DNA of 64,000 nt from Opitutus sp. ER46 (GTDB lineage Bacteria; Verrucomicrobiota; Verrucomicrobiia; Opitutales; Opitutaceae), in contig NZ_QAYX01000020.1 of assembly GCF_003054705.1 (NCBI RefSeq), positions 248,001 through 312,000 of the forward strand. Reading direction: 5' to 3'. The stretch's first letter is position 1. Each line of letters opens with the position of its first letter. A program made the translations under genes and the position numbers. The notes below the pieces were generated by a model. It saw only the letters and a program-made list of their open reading frames with translations. It searched no databases and was not told where the DNA came from. Shown in pieces: positions 1 through 9,571 of this stretch.

Positions 1-1228
1 AGCCGATCTGCCGGCCGCCATCGCGGAGTGCCGCCTCGAGGTTGAGCCGCCGCACCTGCCAAAGCGGCACCAGACTGAAGGCGGCCGCCACGACGAGGGC
101 GAGTCCGAGCGCCGACCACACGACCACGGCGCCCACGGAGGGTGGCGGCAGACGGCGGAGCGCACTCTCCACCGGCAGGAGCAGAGAGGTGAGCGGCGCC
201 ACCCACGCCGCCAGCAACAGGCCCGCGACCGCGCCGGCAAGGGTCACCCAGAGTGACTCCAAAAAACACTGGCGAAACAGTTGCCACGGGCTGACCCCCA
301 GCGCGAGGCGCACGGCAAACTCGCGCCGACGGCGAATGCCCTGCGTTACCAAGAGGCAGCCCACGTTGACGCATGCCACCACGAGCACCAGCGCCACCGC
401 CGCCTGCAGGAGCAGGAGGTGCCAGCGAAACCCGCCCACCAGCACTTCTCGCAGGGAGAACGCGAAGAATCCGCGTTCACCGTTCGTAGCGGGAAAATCG
501 CGCGCCAGCGTGCGCCCGAATGCGACCAGTTCAGCGTTGAGCGCGGAAAGCGATACGCCCGGGGCGAGTTCACCGAAGACGAAATGGCGGGGGACGTTCC
601 GCTCGGCGCGATTGAAGTCCCGCGGCAGCAGCGCCAGCCACGCCTGTTGCCCATTGCCCACGATCGGTAGCGCCAGCTCGGATGGCGCGACGCCCACCAC
701 CCGATAGAGCGTCTGGTCCAGGTCGACGTTGCGGCCGACGATCCCGGCGTCACCGCCAAACCGCCGCTGCCACAGCTCGTGGCTCAGCACCAGCGCGCGC
801 TGGCCATCCTGTTCGGCGTTGCCCGGATGGATCACGTCGCCGCGCGCGGCCCGCACCCCGAGCAGCGGGAAGAAGTCAGGGGTGACGCGCTGGACAAAGA
901 TCGATTCGAGCGCGTCCCCCGTCCGCAGCGTGACCGACTCGTTGCGCACGGTCGCAACGCGCGAGAGCGTGCGGGTGTGCTCCGTGAGATCGGCGGCATT
1001 GGCGAAGCTCACGCGCGACCCGACGAGCGGTCCGGTCTGGAGCGGATACTCGCCGATCACGACCAGGCGCGAGGCGTCGCCATACGGCAGCGGGCGCAGC
1101 AGATAGCTTTCGATGAGCCCGAGCACGAGGAACGTGGCCGCAAACGCGACCGCCAGGGTGGCAACAATGCCGAGCGTCGGCAGCGGACGCCGCACAAGGA
1201 CGAGGAGGCTGTGGCGTAGGTTCAGCAT
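1..1228 (-). CDS. FtsX/MacB-type ABC transporter permease (ADOP-like), 3' end outside window
   Basis: The minus-strand frame is open from an ATG at 1228 to the window edge, so at least 409 residues are seen and the C-terminus is missing. An N-terminal membrane segment near residues 20-40 precedes a large MacB-type periplasmic domain (around residues 45-240, with the typical stretch RVTPDFFPLLGVRAARGD and the block LSHELWQRRFGGD). Further hydrophobic segments follow, separated by an FtsX-like stretch containing RRREFAVRLALG. This is the architecture of the orphan permeases common in Acidobacteria and Verrucomicrobia, which act in the inner membrane in ABC-driven export or envelope mechanotransmission; the substrate is unknown. 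No ATPase gene is visible. It lies downstream of two envelope paralogs on the same strand. Confidence 0.85.
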   Translation of the reverse strand, partial: MLNLRHSLLVLVRRPLPTLGIVATLAVAFAATFLVLGLIESYLLRPLPYGDASRLVVIGEYPLQTGPLVGSRVSFANAADLTEHTRTLSRVATVRNESVTLRTGDALESIFVQRVTPDFFPLLGVRAARGDVIHPGNAEQDGQRALVLSHELWQRRFGGDAGIVGRNVDLDQTLYRVVGVAPSELALPIVGNGQQAWLALLPRDFNRAERNVPRHFVFGELAPGVSLSALNAELVAFGRTLARDFPATNGERGFFAFSLREVLVGGFRWHLLLLQAAVALVLVVACVNVGCLLVTQGIRRRREFAVRLALGVSPWQLFRQCFLESLWVTLAGAVAGLLLAAWVAPLTSLLLPVESALRRLPPPSVGAVVVWSALGLALVVAAAFSLVPLWQVRRLNLEAALRDGGRQIG

Positions 1229-1428
1229 GAACGCGGGGGCTGCCCGCCCTTCGCAGACGTCGTGCCAGCGTCGGACACAAAACGTTAGTGCCCGTGGTCA
1301 AGAAGCTTACGTTCGATCCAGCCAGCCTCGGACGTTGCCACGGCCGCTGAATTCGGGACCATTCCTTCCCGGGAATGGGAAGATTCGACCGTCGTGACCG
1401 CACGTAGGTAGAGCCCCAATACGCCGCG

Positions 1429-2649
1429 TCATCGCTTCTCCAAATCGAGCAGCCAGTCGCCCTTCAGGTCGCGGTACGCCGACAGCCCGCGGTCACCGAG
1501 CTTTGCGCCGAGCCGCGTCGCGGCCTCCTTGGCCAGGCCTGACAATTGTTGCGCGCGCTCGGACGCCGTCAGCTGGGGATTCGCGCGGATGGACTGCGCA
1601 CGCTGCGTGATGTCGTCCCGGATCGAGTTAATGTGGCCGATCGTCGAGAGCGGCAGTTCAAGCCGGCCCATCAGCCGGCTGAGTTTGTCGCCTGCACTCT
1701 GCTGGGCCTGGACATAGTCCGCGTAGCGCTCCGATCCCAGCGCCGCTTCCACTTGGGACGTCAACTGCGTCTCCGCGGCCCGGCGCGCCAACCACGGCGC
1801 CATCCCGCCAGCCGAGAGTTGCCGCTCGATGGGCTCATAAAGATCGAACAGTGCCTGATACTCTGCCTCCGTCGGCTGAAAGAGCGCGAGCCGGGTGCGC
1901 AGCGCCACCGCCGTCGGGCTACTCCGGAGCGCGTACTCGCGGTACTCCTCGGGCGACAGCGCCGCCCGAAGCGCCGCGTCCTGCTCGGCCTTGATCTGCG
2001 CGTAGGCCTGCCCCTGAGCGACCATCACTTGCGTGTTGGCCTGCCCCTCCGCGGACAGCGCCAGCACGCGGTCCTCAAACGCCGCCTCGATATCTTCCGC
2101 ACGCTGCAGTTTCTCCAGCGGCAGGTTGCCATATCGTTCACGCGCTCGGTCCGCCGCATCGGCGTCCTCCGCCAACGGCACACGCACCAGTCTCTCCAAC
2201 TTCCGCCAAAGTGGCGCGAATTCGCGGGACGCCGCGTTCGCCTTCTCCTCCGCCTCTCGGTCCTGCGGCCCAAACGCCAGCGACCGCCAGTAGGGCGGGT
2301 CCTTTGCCGGGCTCAGCACCGACTTCAGTCGCTGCTGCCGGCGAGTCATTAGGACCGTCCGCGCAATTTCCTGAACCTCGCGGGCCGGGAAGCCCGCGGC
2401 CCGCAGTCGCGCGACGAGCGTATCCAGATCTTCCGATTCGATCTGCGTCCAAAGGAGCGGTGCCGACGTCGACGTCTGCGCTGCCGCCGCCGATGGCGTC
2501 CGCCGAGCGCCGATCTCCGACGTCGTGGCGCCCGCCGTTCTCAAACCGGTTACTTCGGTGTCGGATCCGGCGGCTCCGTGCCAAAGCGCGAAGCCCAGGG
2601 CCACGTTCCCCGCCAGGGTGGCGGCAAGGAGGAGATTTGTGCGCTTCAT
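1429..2649 (-). CDS. Secreted or membrane-anchored helical protein, paralog A
   Basis: This 406-residue protein starts with one hydrophobic segment (residues 5-25), a signal peptide or anchor, followed by a low-complexity linker and a helical, charge-rich body. I do not recognise a named domain. It is clearly paralogous to its upstream neighbour: both carry a PYWR stretch near residues 115-125, the block LRSSP followed by TR.RL and PTEAEY, and the block LGSERYA before a C-terminal Leu-Gly rich helix. Start and stop of the two genes overlap by four bases (ATGA), so translation is probably coupled. The next gene downstream is a permease. The helical, Arg/Glu-rich make-up would fit a periplasmic chaperone or sensor, but that is inference. 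Confidence 0.75.
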   Translation of the reverse strand: MKRTNLLLAATLAGNVALGFALWHGAAGSDTEVTGLRTAGATTSEIGARRTPSAAAAQTSTSAPLLWTQIESEDLDTLVARLRAAGFPAREVQEIARTVLMTRRQQRLKSVLSPAKDPPYWRSLAFGPQDREAEEKANAASREFAPLWRKLERLVRVPLAEDADAADRARERYGNLPLEKLQRAEDIEAAFEDRVLALSAEGQANTQVMVAQGQAYAQIKAEQDAALRAALSPEEYREYALRSSPTAVALRTRLALFQPTEAEYQALFDLYEPIERQLSAGGMAPWLARRAAETQLTSQVEAALGSERYADYVQAQQSAGDKLSRLMGRLELPLSTIGHINSIRDDITQRAQSIRANPQLTASERAQQLSGLAKEAATRLGAKLGDRGLSAYRDLKGDWLLDLEKR

Positions 2650-3863
2650 CGCCCGCCTCCCTTCGTCGCGCCCTGTTCCAGCTTCGGCAGCCAGTAGGGC
2701 CCGAACATCGCCTCGTAGCGCTCCAGCCCGTCGGCCCCGAGTTGCGCCGCGAGCTTCATTCTCGCCGCGGCCGCCAACGCCGAGAGCCGGGCGGCGCGCT
2801 CCTCGGCGGGCAAGTTCTGGTCCTGCTGCACGAGATCGGCCTGCTTCATAGTCTCCACCTTCACCTGCACGACGCCAAAGGCGGAGTCGCCGCTCAACCC
2901 CAACTGCTTCACGAGACTCACCACGCCGCCGTACGAGCCGTCGGTCACCACTTCATAGCGGGCGTACCGCTCACTCCCAAGCGCCTGGGCAATCTGCGCG
3001 CGCAACTCCGGGGTCGCCGCGCGGCGCCGCGCTTCCTGCTCGGCGCTCGTGTCGCCGGATCCAAACCGCGCATCGAAGGCGAGCTGCAGCTTCACCAGCG
3101 CCCGGTACTCCGCTTCGGTGGGTTCAAAATTCTGCAACCGCGACCGCGTCGTGGTGGCCGATGGGCTCGAGCGCAGATCGTACTCCGCCAGTTCCTCCGC
3201 GCTGAGCACCTTGGCCATGTCCGCCCGCTCCTGCTGGTCGAGGTACGCCTGCATCCGCCGGTCCTCCGCGAGCATGACGCCTTTCGCCCGGTCCCACACC
3301 TGGGCTCGCAGCTCGCGATAATCGTTCTGAATCGCCCGCAGCGCCTCGCCCTTCTCCGGCGGGAGATACCCGTAGTTCTGTCTTTGGAAGGCGCTCTCAT
3401 ACCACGTCCTCACCGCACCCGCACCCTCGTCACCCACGAGCGCCCGCAGCTGCTCGGCCTGCTCGCGGTTGATTCGCCTCAGTTCCGCCCGGCCTTCGGC
3501 GTCCAGGCTCGAGAAGCTCCCGGAGTACGCCGGGCCGCGCCAGTAGGGCACCGGCGCCTTCGTGCGCAGCGCGCGCTTCTGCTCGGCGTAACGCGTCGCA
3601 ATCCGCGCCGACGCCAGCGCGCGAACCACCGCCGGCGGAAATCCCTGCTCCCGCAATCGCGCCACGAACGTGCGGTCGTCCGCGTCCGCCAGTCTGCCCC
3701 ACACCTCCTTGCTCAACATGAGAGGCACGGACTCCGGTGCGCGCGTCGGTTCCGGCGCGACAGGGATTGCCGGAGCCGCGGCGGGGCGGCGGCTCAGCCA
3801 CGCCGCGCCGAGCGCGCCGTTGGCGATCAGGGAAAGAGCGATCAGGGTGACTCGAACGTTCAT
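2646..3863 (-). CDS. Secreted or membrane-anchored helical protein, paralog B
   Basis: This 405-residue protein has an N-terminal hydrophobic segment (about residues 5-22), a Pro/Ala-rich linker to about residue 45, then a helical domain. It shares the PYWR, LRSSP...PTEAEY and LGSERYA blocks with the gene directly downstream, with which it overlaps by four bases. The pair therefore arose by tandem duplication and has since diverged substantially. Function is unknown. The co-directional arrangement B, A, permease suggests one transcription unit from a promoter in the 224-bp gap downstream of the GH27 gene. The ATG at 3863 was chosen because it directly precedes the hydrophobic segment. Confidence 0.75.
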   Translation of the reverse strand: MNVRVTLIALSLIANGALGAAWLSRRPAAAPAIPVAPEPTRAPESVPLMLSKEVWGRLADADDRTFVARLREQGFPPAVVRALASARIATRYAEQKRALRTKAPVPYWRGPAYSGSFSSLDAEGRAELRRINREQAEQLRALVGDEGAGAVRTWYESAFQRQNYGYLPPEKGEALRAIQNDYRELRAQVWDRAKGVMLAEDRRMQAYLDQQERADMAKVLSAEELAEYDLRSSPSATTTRSRLQNFEPTEAEYRALVKLQLAFDARFGSGDTSAEQEARRRAATPELRAQIAQALGSERYARYEVVTDGSYGGVVSLVKQLGLSGDSAFGVVQVKVETMKQADLVQQDQNLPAEERAARLSALAAAARMKLAAQLGADGLERYEAMFGPYWLPKLEQGATKGGGR

Positions 3864-4087
3864 GGGGTCGCAGCGGCATGGGGCCAGGTGCCGCCGCGAA
3901 CGCGCAGTCTCTGCCCACGGTCCCGCTCAGAAAAGGTCAAAACCGCCCGCGATCACACCAGGAACGCAGTACCGCAGTCGGTGACTGGCCACGGCCGGCA
4001 GCGGCTCCGTTCCGCCCCCGCACCACTCGTCCACGAAGCACCCGTCGTTCTACTCGGGGTGCCGGCCGCGGGGCCACCGTGTCGCGC

Positions 4088-6082
4088 TCACCGCGCCGTC
4101 GGCCAGACGCGGATCAGGATTACGCCGTGCCGCGGTACGGACGCCACGAAGCCGCCGTCGGAGGCGGGCAGGTCCAGCTGCCGCCAAACATCGCGGACCC
4201 GAGCGGGCGGCTCCAGCCCGAGCTCCGCCCAGCGGAAGGAAACCTCCTGCGGGGCCGCCGCGAGATTGAACAAACCGATCGCCCGTGAGCCGTCGGCGAG
4301 TTCCTTCACCCATACCTGCTTCCGGCCGTTCACGAGCGTCTGCGCCGCCTGCCGGCCAAGTTCGTCCTGGTTGATCTCGAGCACTTCGTCGTTGGTCAGA
4401 AGGCTCAGCGTGAACGCGTCGAGGTCGTCCAGCGGACAACCGATCAGGATGGGCGCCGCCAACAGCGACCAGAGGCTCACCTGCGTGTACTGCTCGTCGG
4501 GCGTCAATCGCGTCGGCTGCATCACCGGTCCCCAGGGGCGGCCGTTCTTGCCGACGACGAGCGTATCCGGATCGTTCCAATGTCCCGGCCGGGCGAACTC
4601 GCGCCATTTGTCCTGCGTAAACCCGATGCTCTTGATGCTCACCCAGGTGTCGCGGATGTCGCCCGTGGTGCGCCACGCGTTCGCCAGGCGCGAGAGCGGC
4701 GCGGCGTTTCGAAAGGGGGCGGCGTTGGATAGACTGTAAACGATGTCGCGTCCCGACGCCCGGAGCGCCTTCGCCATCCGCTCCGTCTCGGGGACTTCGT
4801 TCCAGCGCCAGTCGTACTTCAGGTAATCGAAGCCCCACTCCGCCCACTGCTTCGCGTCGACCTCCACGAACGAATACGCCCCCAGGCCCAGCGGCTTCAC
4901 GTTGTTGCCGCTGTAGTCGAAGGCCCCGGTCCACTTCGTCCACGTGCCCTCCGGGTTGTCCGCCGATCCGCCGGCGTAGTTGGCGTAGGACGTAATCCAG
5001 GGTGTCGAGTAGATGCCCGCCTTCAGCCCGAGCGCGTGAATGTCGGCGCAGAGCTGCTTCATGTCGGGAAACTTCTGGTTCGGTTGCAGCGCGTGCGTCG
5101 GCGGCCGGCGTTCGCCCTGCCAGGTGTCATCAATATTCACATACACCCAGCCGTGCTGCGCCAGACCGGTGGTCACCATCGCCCGCGCCGAGGCGAGCAC
5201 CTTCTCCTGGTCCACCTCGGCCTCCCAGCAGGTCCAGCTGTTCCAACCGAGCGGCGGAGTCAGCGCGATTTCTTCCCCTACTTCGATGCGCAGCGGCTTC
5301 CGGTCTGTCCCGCGCGCGTTGGTCGCGATCAGCGCCACGCGATGCGTCCCGGCCTTCGGCACCACGCCGCGAATCTGCCCGGTGTCGCCATCGAGCGTTA
5401 GCCCGGCGGGCAACCCCTCGGCGGCGAAACGCATCGGGCGCTCGCCCGTCGCCGCGATCGTGAAGAGGAACGGGTGCCCCGGGCGCACGCCAAACACGCG
5501 CGCGCCGTTGATCCGCGGGGTCGACGACGCCGGGGGCGTTAGGATGTAGGCGTCCTCCTTGCGGCCGGGCACCGGCGCGGCCTTGGGCGCCTCTCCCGTG
5601 TAGGCGACACTCGCCTCGACCCAGTTGACCGGCGCCTGGTGAATCCCGTTGCCCGCATCTTCCGCGACGAGCGTCACGATGCGCTTACCCGCAATCTCAA
5701 GCTCGATCGTCTCGGCGAGCTGACCGGCGACCAGCCGGCGGCTCCAGACCGACTCGCCATCCGCGAGCACTTCGCAGGTCACGACGGCGTCCCCCAACGC
5801 GATGTCGTCGAGGCCGACCTTGGCCACCAGGCGCTGGCCGCCGTTCACCAGGAAGGCCACCGAGGTGTCCGTCTGCACGCCCAGGCCGGTCGCGAACGCC
5901 CGGCCCGCGATCCGCAGCGGCTGCCCGCGAACGTTCCGGTTCACCTTCGGGCGCAGGTCATCGGCGTCCGCCTTGGCGCCATCGATCAGTTTCTCCAGCG
6001 GGACGGTTTCGGCCACGGCCCAGGAGGTCAGAAGCAGACAGCCAGACGCCGCCAGGACGGAGAGCAGACGGGGGAGGTTCAT
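4088..6082 (-). CDS. NPCBM-GH27 alpha-galactosidase / alpha-N-acetylgalactosaminidase
   Basis: This is a secreted retaining alpha-glycosidase of 664 residues. The ATG at 6082 is preferred over an ATG 18 codons upstream because it directly precedes a good signal peptide (residues 1-24). An NPCBM carbohydrate-binding module follows (about 25-160), then an Ig-like putative domain (about 190-270), then the GH27 barrel starting at TPPLGWNSW. The nucleophile should be Asp424 in YLKYDW and the acid/base Asp475 in TTGDIRD. The substrate-recognition loop reads SLSNAA (450-455). The small Ser/Ala residues there resemble the GalNAc-specific rather than the Gal-specific animal enzymes; that reading is inference. 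It lies downstream of a TonB receptor on the same strand and opposite a NahK-like kinase and a second glycosidase. Confidence 0.9.
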   Translation of the reverse strand: MNLPRLLSVLAASGCLLLTSWAVAETVPLEKLIDGAKADADDLRPKVNRNVRGQPLRIAGRAFATGLGVQTDTSVAFLVNGGQRLVAKVGLDDIALGDAVVTCEVLADGESVWSRRLVAGQLAETIELEIAGKRIVTLVAEDAGNGIHQAPVNWVEASVAYTGEAPKAAPVPGRKEDAYILTPPASSTPRINGARVFGVRPGHPFLFTIAATGERPMRFAAEGLPAGLTLDGDTGQIRGVVPKAGTHRVALIATNARGTDRKPLRIEVGEEIALTPPLGWNSWTCWEAEVDQEKVLASARAMVTTGLAQHGWVYVNIDDTWQGERRPPTHALQPNQKFPDMKQLCADIHALGLKAGIYSTPWITSYANYAGGSADNPEGTWTKWTGAFDYSGNNVKPLGLGAYSFVEVDAKQWAEWGFDYLKYDWRWNEVPETERMAKALRASGRDIVYSLSNAAPFRNAAPLSRLANAWRTTGDIRDTWVSIKSIGFTQDKWREFARPGHWNDPDTLVVGKNGRPWGPVMQPTRLTPDEQYTQVSLWSLLAAPILIGCPLDDLDAFTLSLLTNDEVLEINQDELGRQAAQTLVNGRKQVWVKELADGSRAIGLFNLAAAPQEVSFRWAELGLEPPARVRDVWRQLDLPASDGGFVASVPRHGVILIRVWPTAR

Positions 6083-6172
6083 ATGCGGGAGAAGCCAAGC
6101 CGACACCAAGGCGCCACGTAGCGCAACGGGTGCCACCGGCCCGGCACGGCGGCCAGCGCGCCTTTGCCGGAA

Positions 6173-6201
6173 CGGGAGCCCGACGCGCGGCCGGGCTCCC
6201 G
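6173..6201 (-). terminator. GC-rich hairpin between receptor and glycosidase genes
   Basis: Perfect 10-bp arms (6173-6182 and 6192-6201) enclose a 9-base loop, beginning eight bases after the receptor stop codon. There is no T-run behind it on the minus strand. It may be a partial terminator or a 3'-end stabiliser that sets receptor and enzyme levels apart within one operon. Confidence 0.45.
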
Positions 6202-6208
6202 CATGAGA

Positions 6209-9200
6209 TCAGAACGAGAACGTCGACATCACCTGCCACGTCCGACGTTCGCCGATACGGTAGGCGACATTCTCGTGCGTGTTCAGGTCCCCGATCACGA
6301 CCGGGTTGGCCCGGACCGGGATCAGCAGGTTGTTGTCGAGGAGGTTGCGGACATTGAGCTGGATCTTCCAACCCACGCGGTTCCGGAAGATCCGCCGCTC
6401 GTAGCCGAGCCAGGCGTCGAACGCGATCTCGTCGGGCCCCATGAAGGGATGGTTCACGTCGGTCACGAGCCCGAGCTTCGGGTCCTGAATGACCGGGTAC
6501 CCGATCATGACCTTGTCCTGCCAGCGCGCGGCGCCGCCGATGGACCAACCCTTGAGGCGGGCGTAACTGAACTTGTAGTTCGTCATCAGGTTCGCGCGCC
6601 ACTTGCGCAGCTCAGCGACCGGACCGCCGGTGGAGAGAATCGCCGTGTTGAGCGGATTGATGATCTGCGCCTCCACGAGGGTCTGGCCGGTCCAGACGTT
6701 GTTGTTCAGCGGCGCGGACCAGATCGCCGGCTTCGTCCACTCCTTCATGCGCTCGGCGACGAGGGCGGAGACGGTCGCATCGGTCGCACCCTGCACCGCC
6801 TCCTGCTTGGCCGCGTTGAACATGATGCGCCAGTTGCGCGTCGGGTTGTACACGCCTTCGATCTCGAGGCCCTTCGACACCATGCTGGTGATGGCCGTGG
6901 TCGTCGTACTCGGAGCGGTGTAGGTGGGATTCGTGTACGTTGTACCGTCCGCCGTGAGCCCGCCGTACACCCAGCCCCAGGCCTTGAAGTAGCGGTCGGA
7001 CAGCGCCGGCAGGCGCGTATCCAGCGGCCCCACATAGCCGGCGGCATTGAGCGTCGCCTGCGGCACCCACGTGTAGATGAAGTCCTCGATGTAGGCGACC
7101 TTGTTGACCAGGCCCGCGACGCGGCGGTCATTGATGTTGTCCTGCTTCGTCTCGTAGTGCGTGACGCGCACGCTGAACTTCTCGTCGAGCGCACTCAGCC
7201 GGACGGCGTACTCCTTGGTGGTACCCTCCTGCGGCCCAAGCGGGTCGCCGAGGATGTTCATGCGGTACCCCGTCACCTGAAAGTTCGCGGAGTCGTTGTA
7301 GTAGAAGGACACGTTCGGCCGGCCCGGGAGCGAACGCAGGTAGCGCGCGGGCACATGCAGCGCCAGACCGTAGCTGAAAGTGCTCTTCTCGGCTGCCCCC
7401 TTTGGGTTTACGGGCGCGCGGGAGGTGTTGACGGCGCCGGTCACCGGGTTCTGCGTCGCCGGCCAGGAGCCCTCGAAGCCTTCCATCTTGTCATGCCGCC
7501 AGCCTGCCGTGGAAACGAGCGTGCTGTCCCACCAGTTGGCCTGCCAGACGCCCGCGTAGGTCTCGGCGTTGTTCGCGGTCACGCGGGAATCCCGGGCCAG
7601 GTGTGCGTAGTCCGGATACTGGTAGATCTTCGTCGGGACCTGCACCCACTTCTTGTTGTTGCTCGCCTCGCGACCGACCGTCCACGGCGAGAACTCGTCG
7701 GGATACTGCGTCTCCACCTGCACGCCGGAGATATGCGCGCCCTTGGCGCTGGCGGCGTTGGCAAGCGAGGGTCCGAGATACACCACGGTCGTGATGGTGC
7801 GGTCGGCCCAGCCGGTCCCGCCGTTGCCGCCGCGCCAGCCCATCGCGGCCATGGCGGCATCGCCGCTCATCAGCTTGGCCTCGTTCTTGTGGTCGGTGTA
7901 GAGGCCGGTGACGGTCTGCGTGCCAAGGAGCCGGCCGAGGAAGCCGGGACGCTTGCTGAAATCGTGCTTCAGGAACGCGGTGGCGCGGGCCGTCTCATAC
8001 TTGGCGTGGTCGTAGTTGAACGTGCCCTTGGACGCGATGAACGGCCGGCCGAAGTTGGGGTTGGTGCGGCCGTCGGGCGTGACCAGCTGGGGATCGATGA
8101 AGATGTTGTTGGCGCGCCACCACATGAACTTCCGGAGGGTGGACTGCTCCGCCTCCTGGTAGTCGTACACGAGCTCGATGCCGGCATTGCCGTCCAGGAA
8201 CAGCTGCTCGATGGCGGCGTTGGCGGTGTTGAACTGGGACTTCGTCGAGCTGTTCGGGCCGTCGATCAGCTGCGTGCGATAGTCGAAGATGGAGCGATCG
8301 AGGATCTGCCGGCTCATCATGAACGGCGCGAGCGGGTTTAGGTAGATGCTCTGCGCGACCTCGCGGCTGCTCTTCGGCGCCGAGTAGTACTGGGCGATGG
8401 TCGAAGTGGACCAGGACGGGAAGCCGTCGACCGGCGTGTACGCGTTGGGACCGGGATAGATCAGGCCCGTGTTGGCCTCCCACTGCGCGGCCATCCCGGA
8501 GACATTGTTGCGCGCCATCCAGTCTTTGTACGCCGCGTCGTTGTTGGCGGTGGTGACCTTGGCGGGTTTGCCGAAGTCCCACCACGTTGTGAGGCTGTCG
8601 ACCGGCGGATCAGTGCGCGGCAGGCGCTGTTCCACCTGCCCGGACTCGCCATTGATGCGGATCGTCGTGGAGCGGAATGGACGGAAGGTCGCCGCACCAT
8701 ACGTGCGCCGCTGGTCGCGGAAGGTGAACTCCTGCTCGTAATAGCGCCGCTCGTTCATCCCGATCAGCCGCACCGCGAGCTTCCCCTTGAGGAGGACACG
8801 ATCGATATCCAGCGAGGCGCGGTAGGAGCCATAGCTGCCGAAGCGCGCCTGCGCCGTGCCGCGATTTTTGAAGGAAGGTGTGCTGAGGCTGTTCTCGATG
8901 ATGCCGGCGGGACTGCCGAAGCCGAAGAGGATCGCGTTGGCACCGCGGTTGATGGTCACGCTCTGCGTGTTGTAGGCGTCCATCGGGATGTACGGGCTCG
9001 AGAAGAAATTCCGCGTCAGGTCCGCCGCGGCCAGGCCGCGCACGCGGTTGTTGCCGCCGGAATCCCGTGCGGTCGGGCCGGTCGTGATGGCCTCGCGCAC
9101 CGTCTCGCCCTCCATCGCGTACTGGCCGGTGGTCATGTTGGAGAAGTTGCCCGCCACGCCGGCAACTTCGGTGCCGGTCGTATAAACCAGCAGGTTGTCG

Positions 9201-9571
9201 AGGTTGGTCGCGGCGAGATCGTCGAGGAGATCCTTCGTCACGACGCTGACCGATGCGGCGATGTCCTTTAGCGGCGTGCGCAGACGTGTGCCGGCAAGCG
9301 AATCCGTCGCGGCATAGCCGGTGTCGCGCTCGCTCGAGACGACGAACGGGCTCAGGACAATGGATTCGTCGCTGGACGCACTTGCCGCCGTCGGCGTCGG
9401 CGTCTGCGCCCACAGCACCGGCGCGTGGAGCAACGCGGCTGCGAGCAGCGCGCCGCCCCACGGCCAGGGACGGCGCGTGGAGCAGGCTGATGGAACGAGG
9501 TGCGACTGGGCGTCGCACCGATGCTTCGCGGCACAAAGCCGGCGTGCAGGCGGGATAATTCCTGAGCTCAT
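6209..9571 (-). CDS. TonB-dependent outer-membrane receptor, glycan-locus type
   Basis: This 1120-residue protein has a long, basic N-terminal signal region (hydrophobic core about residues 38-55), then a TonB-box-like stretch SIVLSPFVVSSE near residue 70, a plug domain (about 75-220, with VSVVTKDLLDDL and VTINRGANAILFGFGSPAG) and a 22-strand barrel region ending in a terminal aromatic residue (VMSTFSF). It should import an oligosaccharide in a TonB-energised way across the outer membrane. The GH27 gene follows on the same strand, and a sugar kinase, a second glycosidase and a regulator are divergent, so the substrate is probably an alpha-Gal/GalNAc-containing glycan. The translation start is uncertain; ATG codons inside the signal region are possible. 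Confidence 0.9.
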   Translation of the reverse strand: MSSGIIPPARRLCAAKHRCDAQSHLVPSACSTRRPWPWGGALLAAALLHAPVLWAQTPTPTAASASSDESIVLSPFVVSSERDTGYAATDSLAGTRLRTPLKDIAASVSVVTKDLLDDLAATNLDNLLVYTTGTEVAGVAGNFSNMTTGQYAMEGETVREAITTGPTARDSGGNNRVRGLAAADLTRNFFSSPYIPMDAYNTQSVTINRGANAILFGFGSPAGIIENSLSTPSFKNRGTAQARFGSYGSYRASLDIDRVLLKGKLAVRLIGMNERRYYEQEFTFRDQRRTYGAATFRPFRSTTIRINGESGQVEQRLPRTDPPVDSLTTWWDFGKPAKVTTANNDAAYKDWMARNNVSGMAAQWEANTGLIYPGPNAYTPVDGFPSWSTSTIAQYYSAPKSSREVAQSIYLNPLAPFMMSRQILDRSIFDYRTQLIDGPNSSTKSQFNTANAAIEQLFLDGNAGIELVYDYQEAEQSTLRKFMWWRANNIFIDPQLVTPDGRTNPNFGRPFIASKGTFNYDHAKYETARATAFLKHDFSKRPGFLGRLLGTQTVTGLYTDHKNEAKLMSGDAAMAAMGWRGGNGGTGWADRTITTVVYLGPSLANAASAKGAHISGVQVETQYPDEFSPWTVGREASNNKKWVQVPTKIYQYPDYAHLARDSRVTANNAETYAGVWQANWWDSTLVSTAGWRHDKMEGFEGSWPATQNPVTGAVNTSRAPVNPKGAAEKSTFSYGLALHVPARYLRSLPGRPNVSFYYNDSANFQVTGYRMNILGDPLGPQEGTTKEYAVRLSALDEKFSVRVTHYETKQDNINDRRVAGLVNKVAYIEDFIYTWVPQATLNAAGYVGPLDTRLPALSDRYFKAWGWVYGGLTADGTTYTNPTYTAPSTTTTAITSMVSKGLEIEGVYNPTRNWRIMFNAAKQEAVQGATDATVSALVAERMKEWTKPAIWSAPLNNNVWTGQTLVEAQIINPLNTAILSTGGPVAELRKWRANLMTNYKFSYARLKGWSIGGAARWQDKVMIGYPVIQDPKLGLVTDVNHPFMGPDEIAFDAWLGYERRIFRNRVGWKIQLNVRNLLDNNLLIPVRANPVVIGDLNTHENVAYRIGERRTWQVMSTFSF

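Noticed and set aside
2211-4739. Plus-strand open frame of 842 codons
   Set aside because: It is the antisense shadow of the two paralogous envelope genes and the GH27 gene, with Arg/Pro/Ser-rich composition and no domain.
6164-8341. Plus-strand open frame of 725 codons
   Set aside because: It is an antisense shadow of the TonB receptor, which has clear plug and barrel motifs on the other strand.
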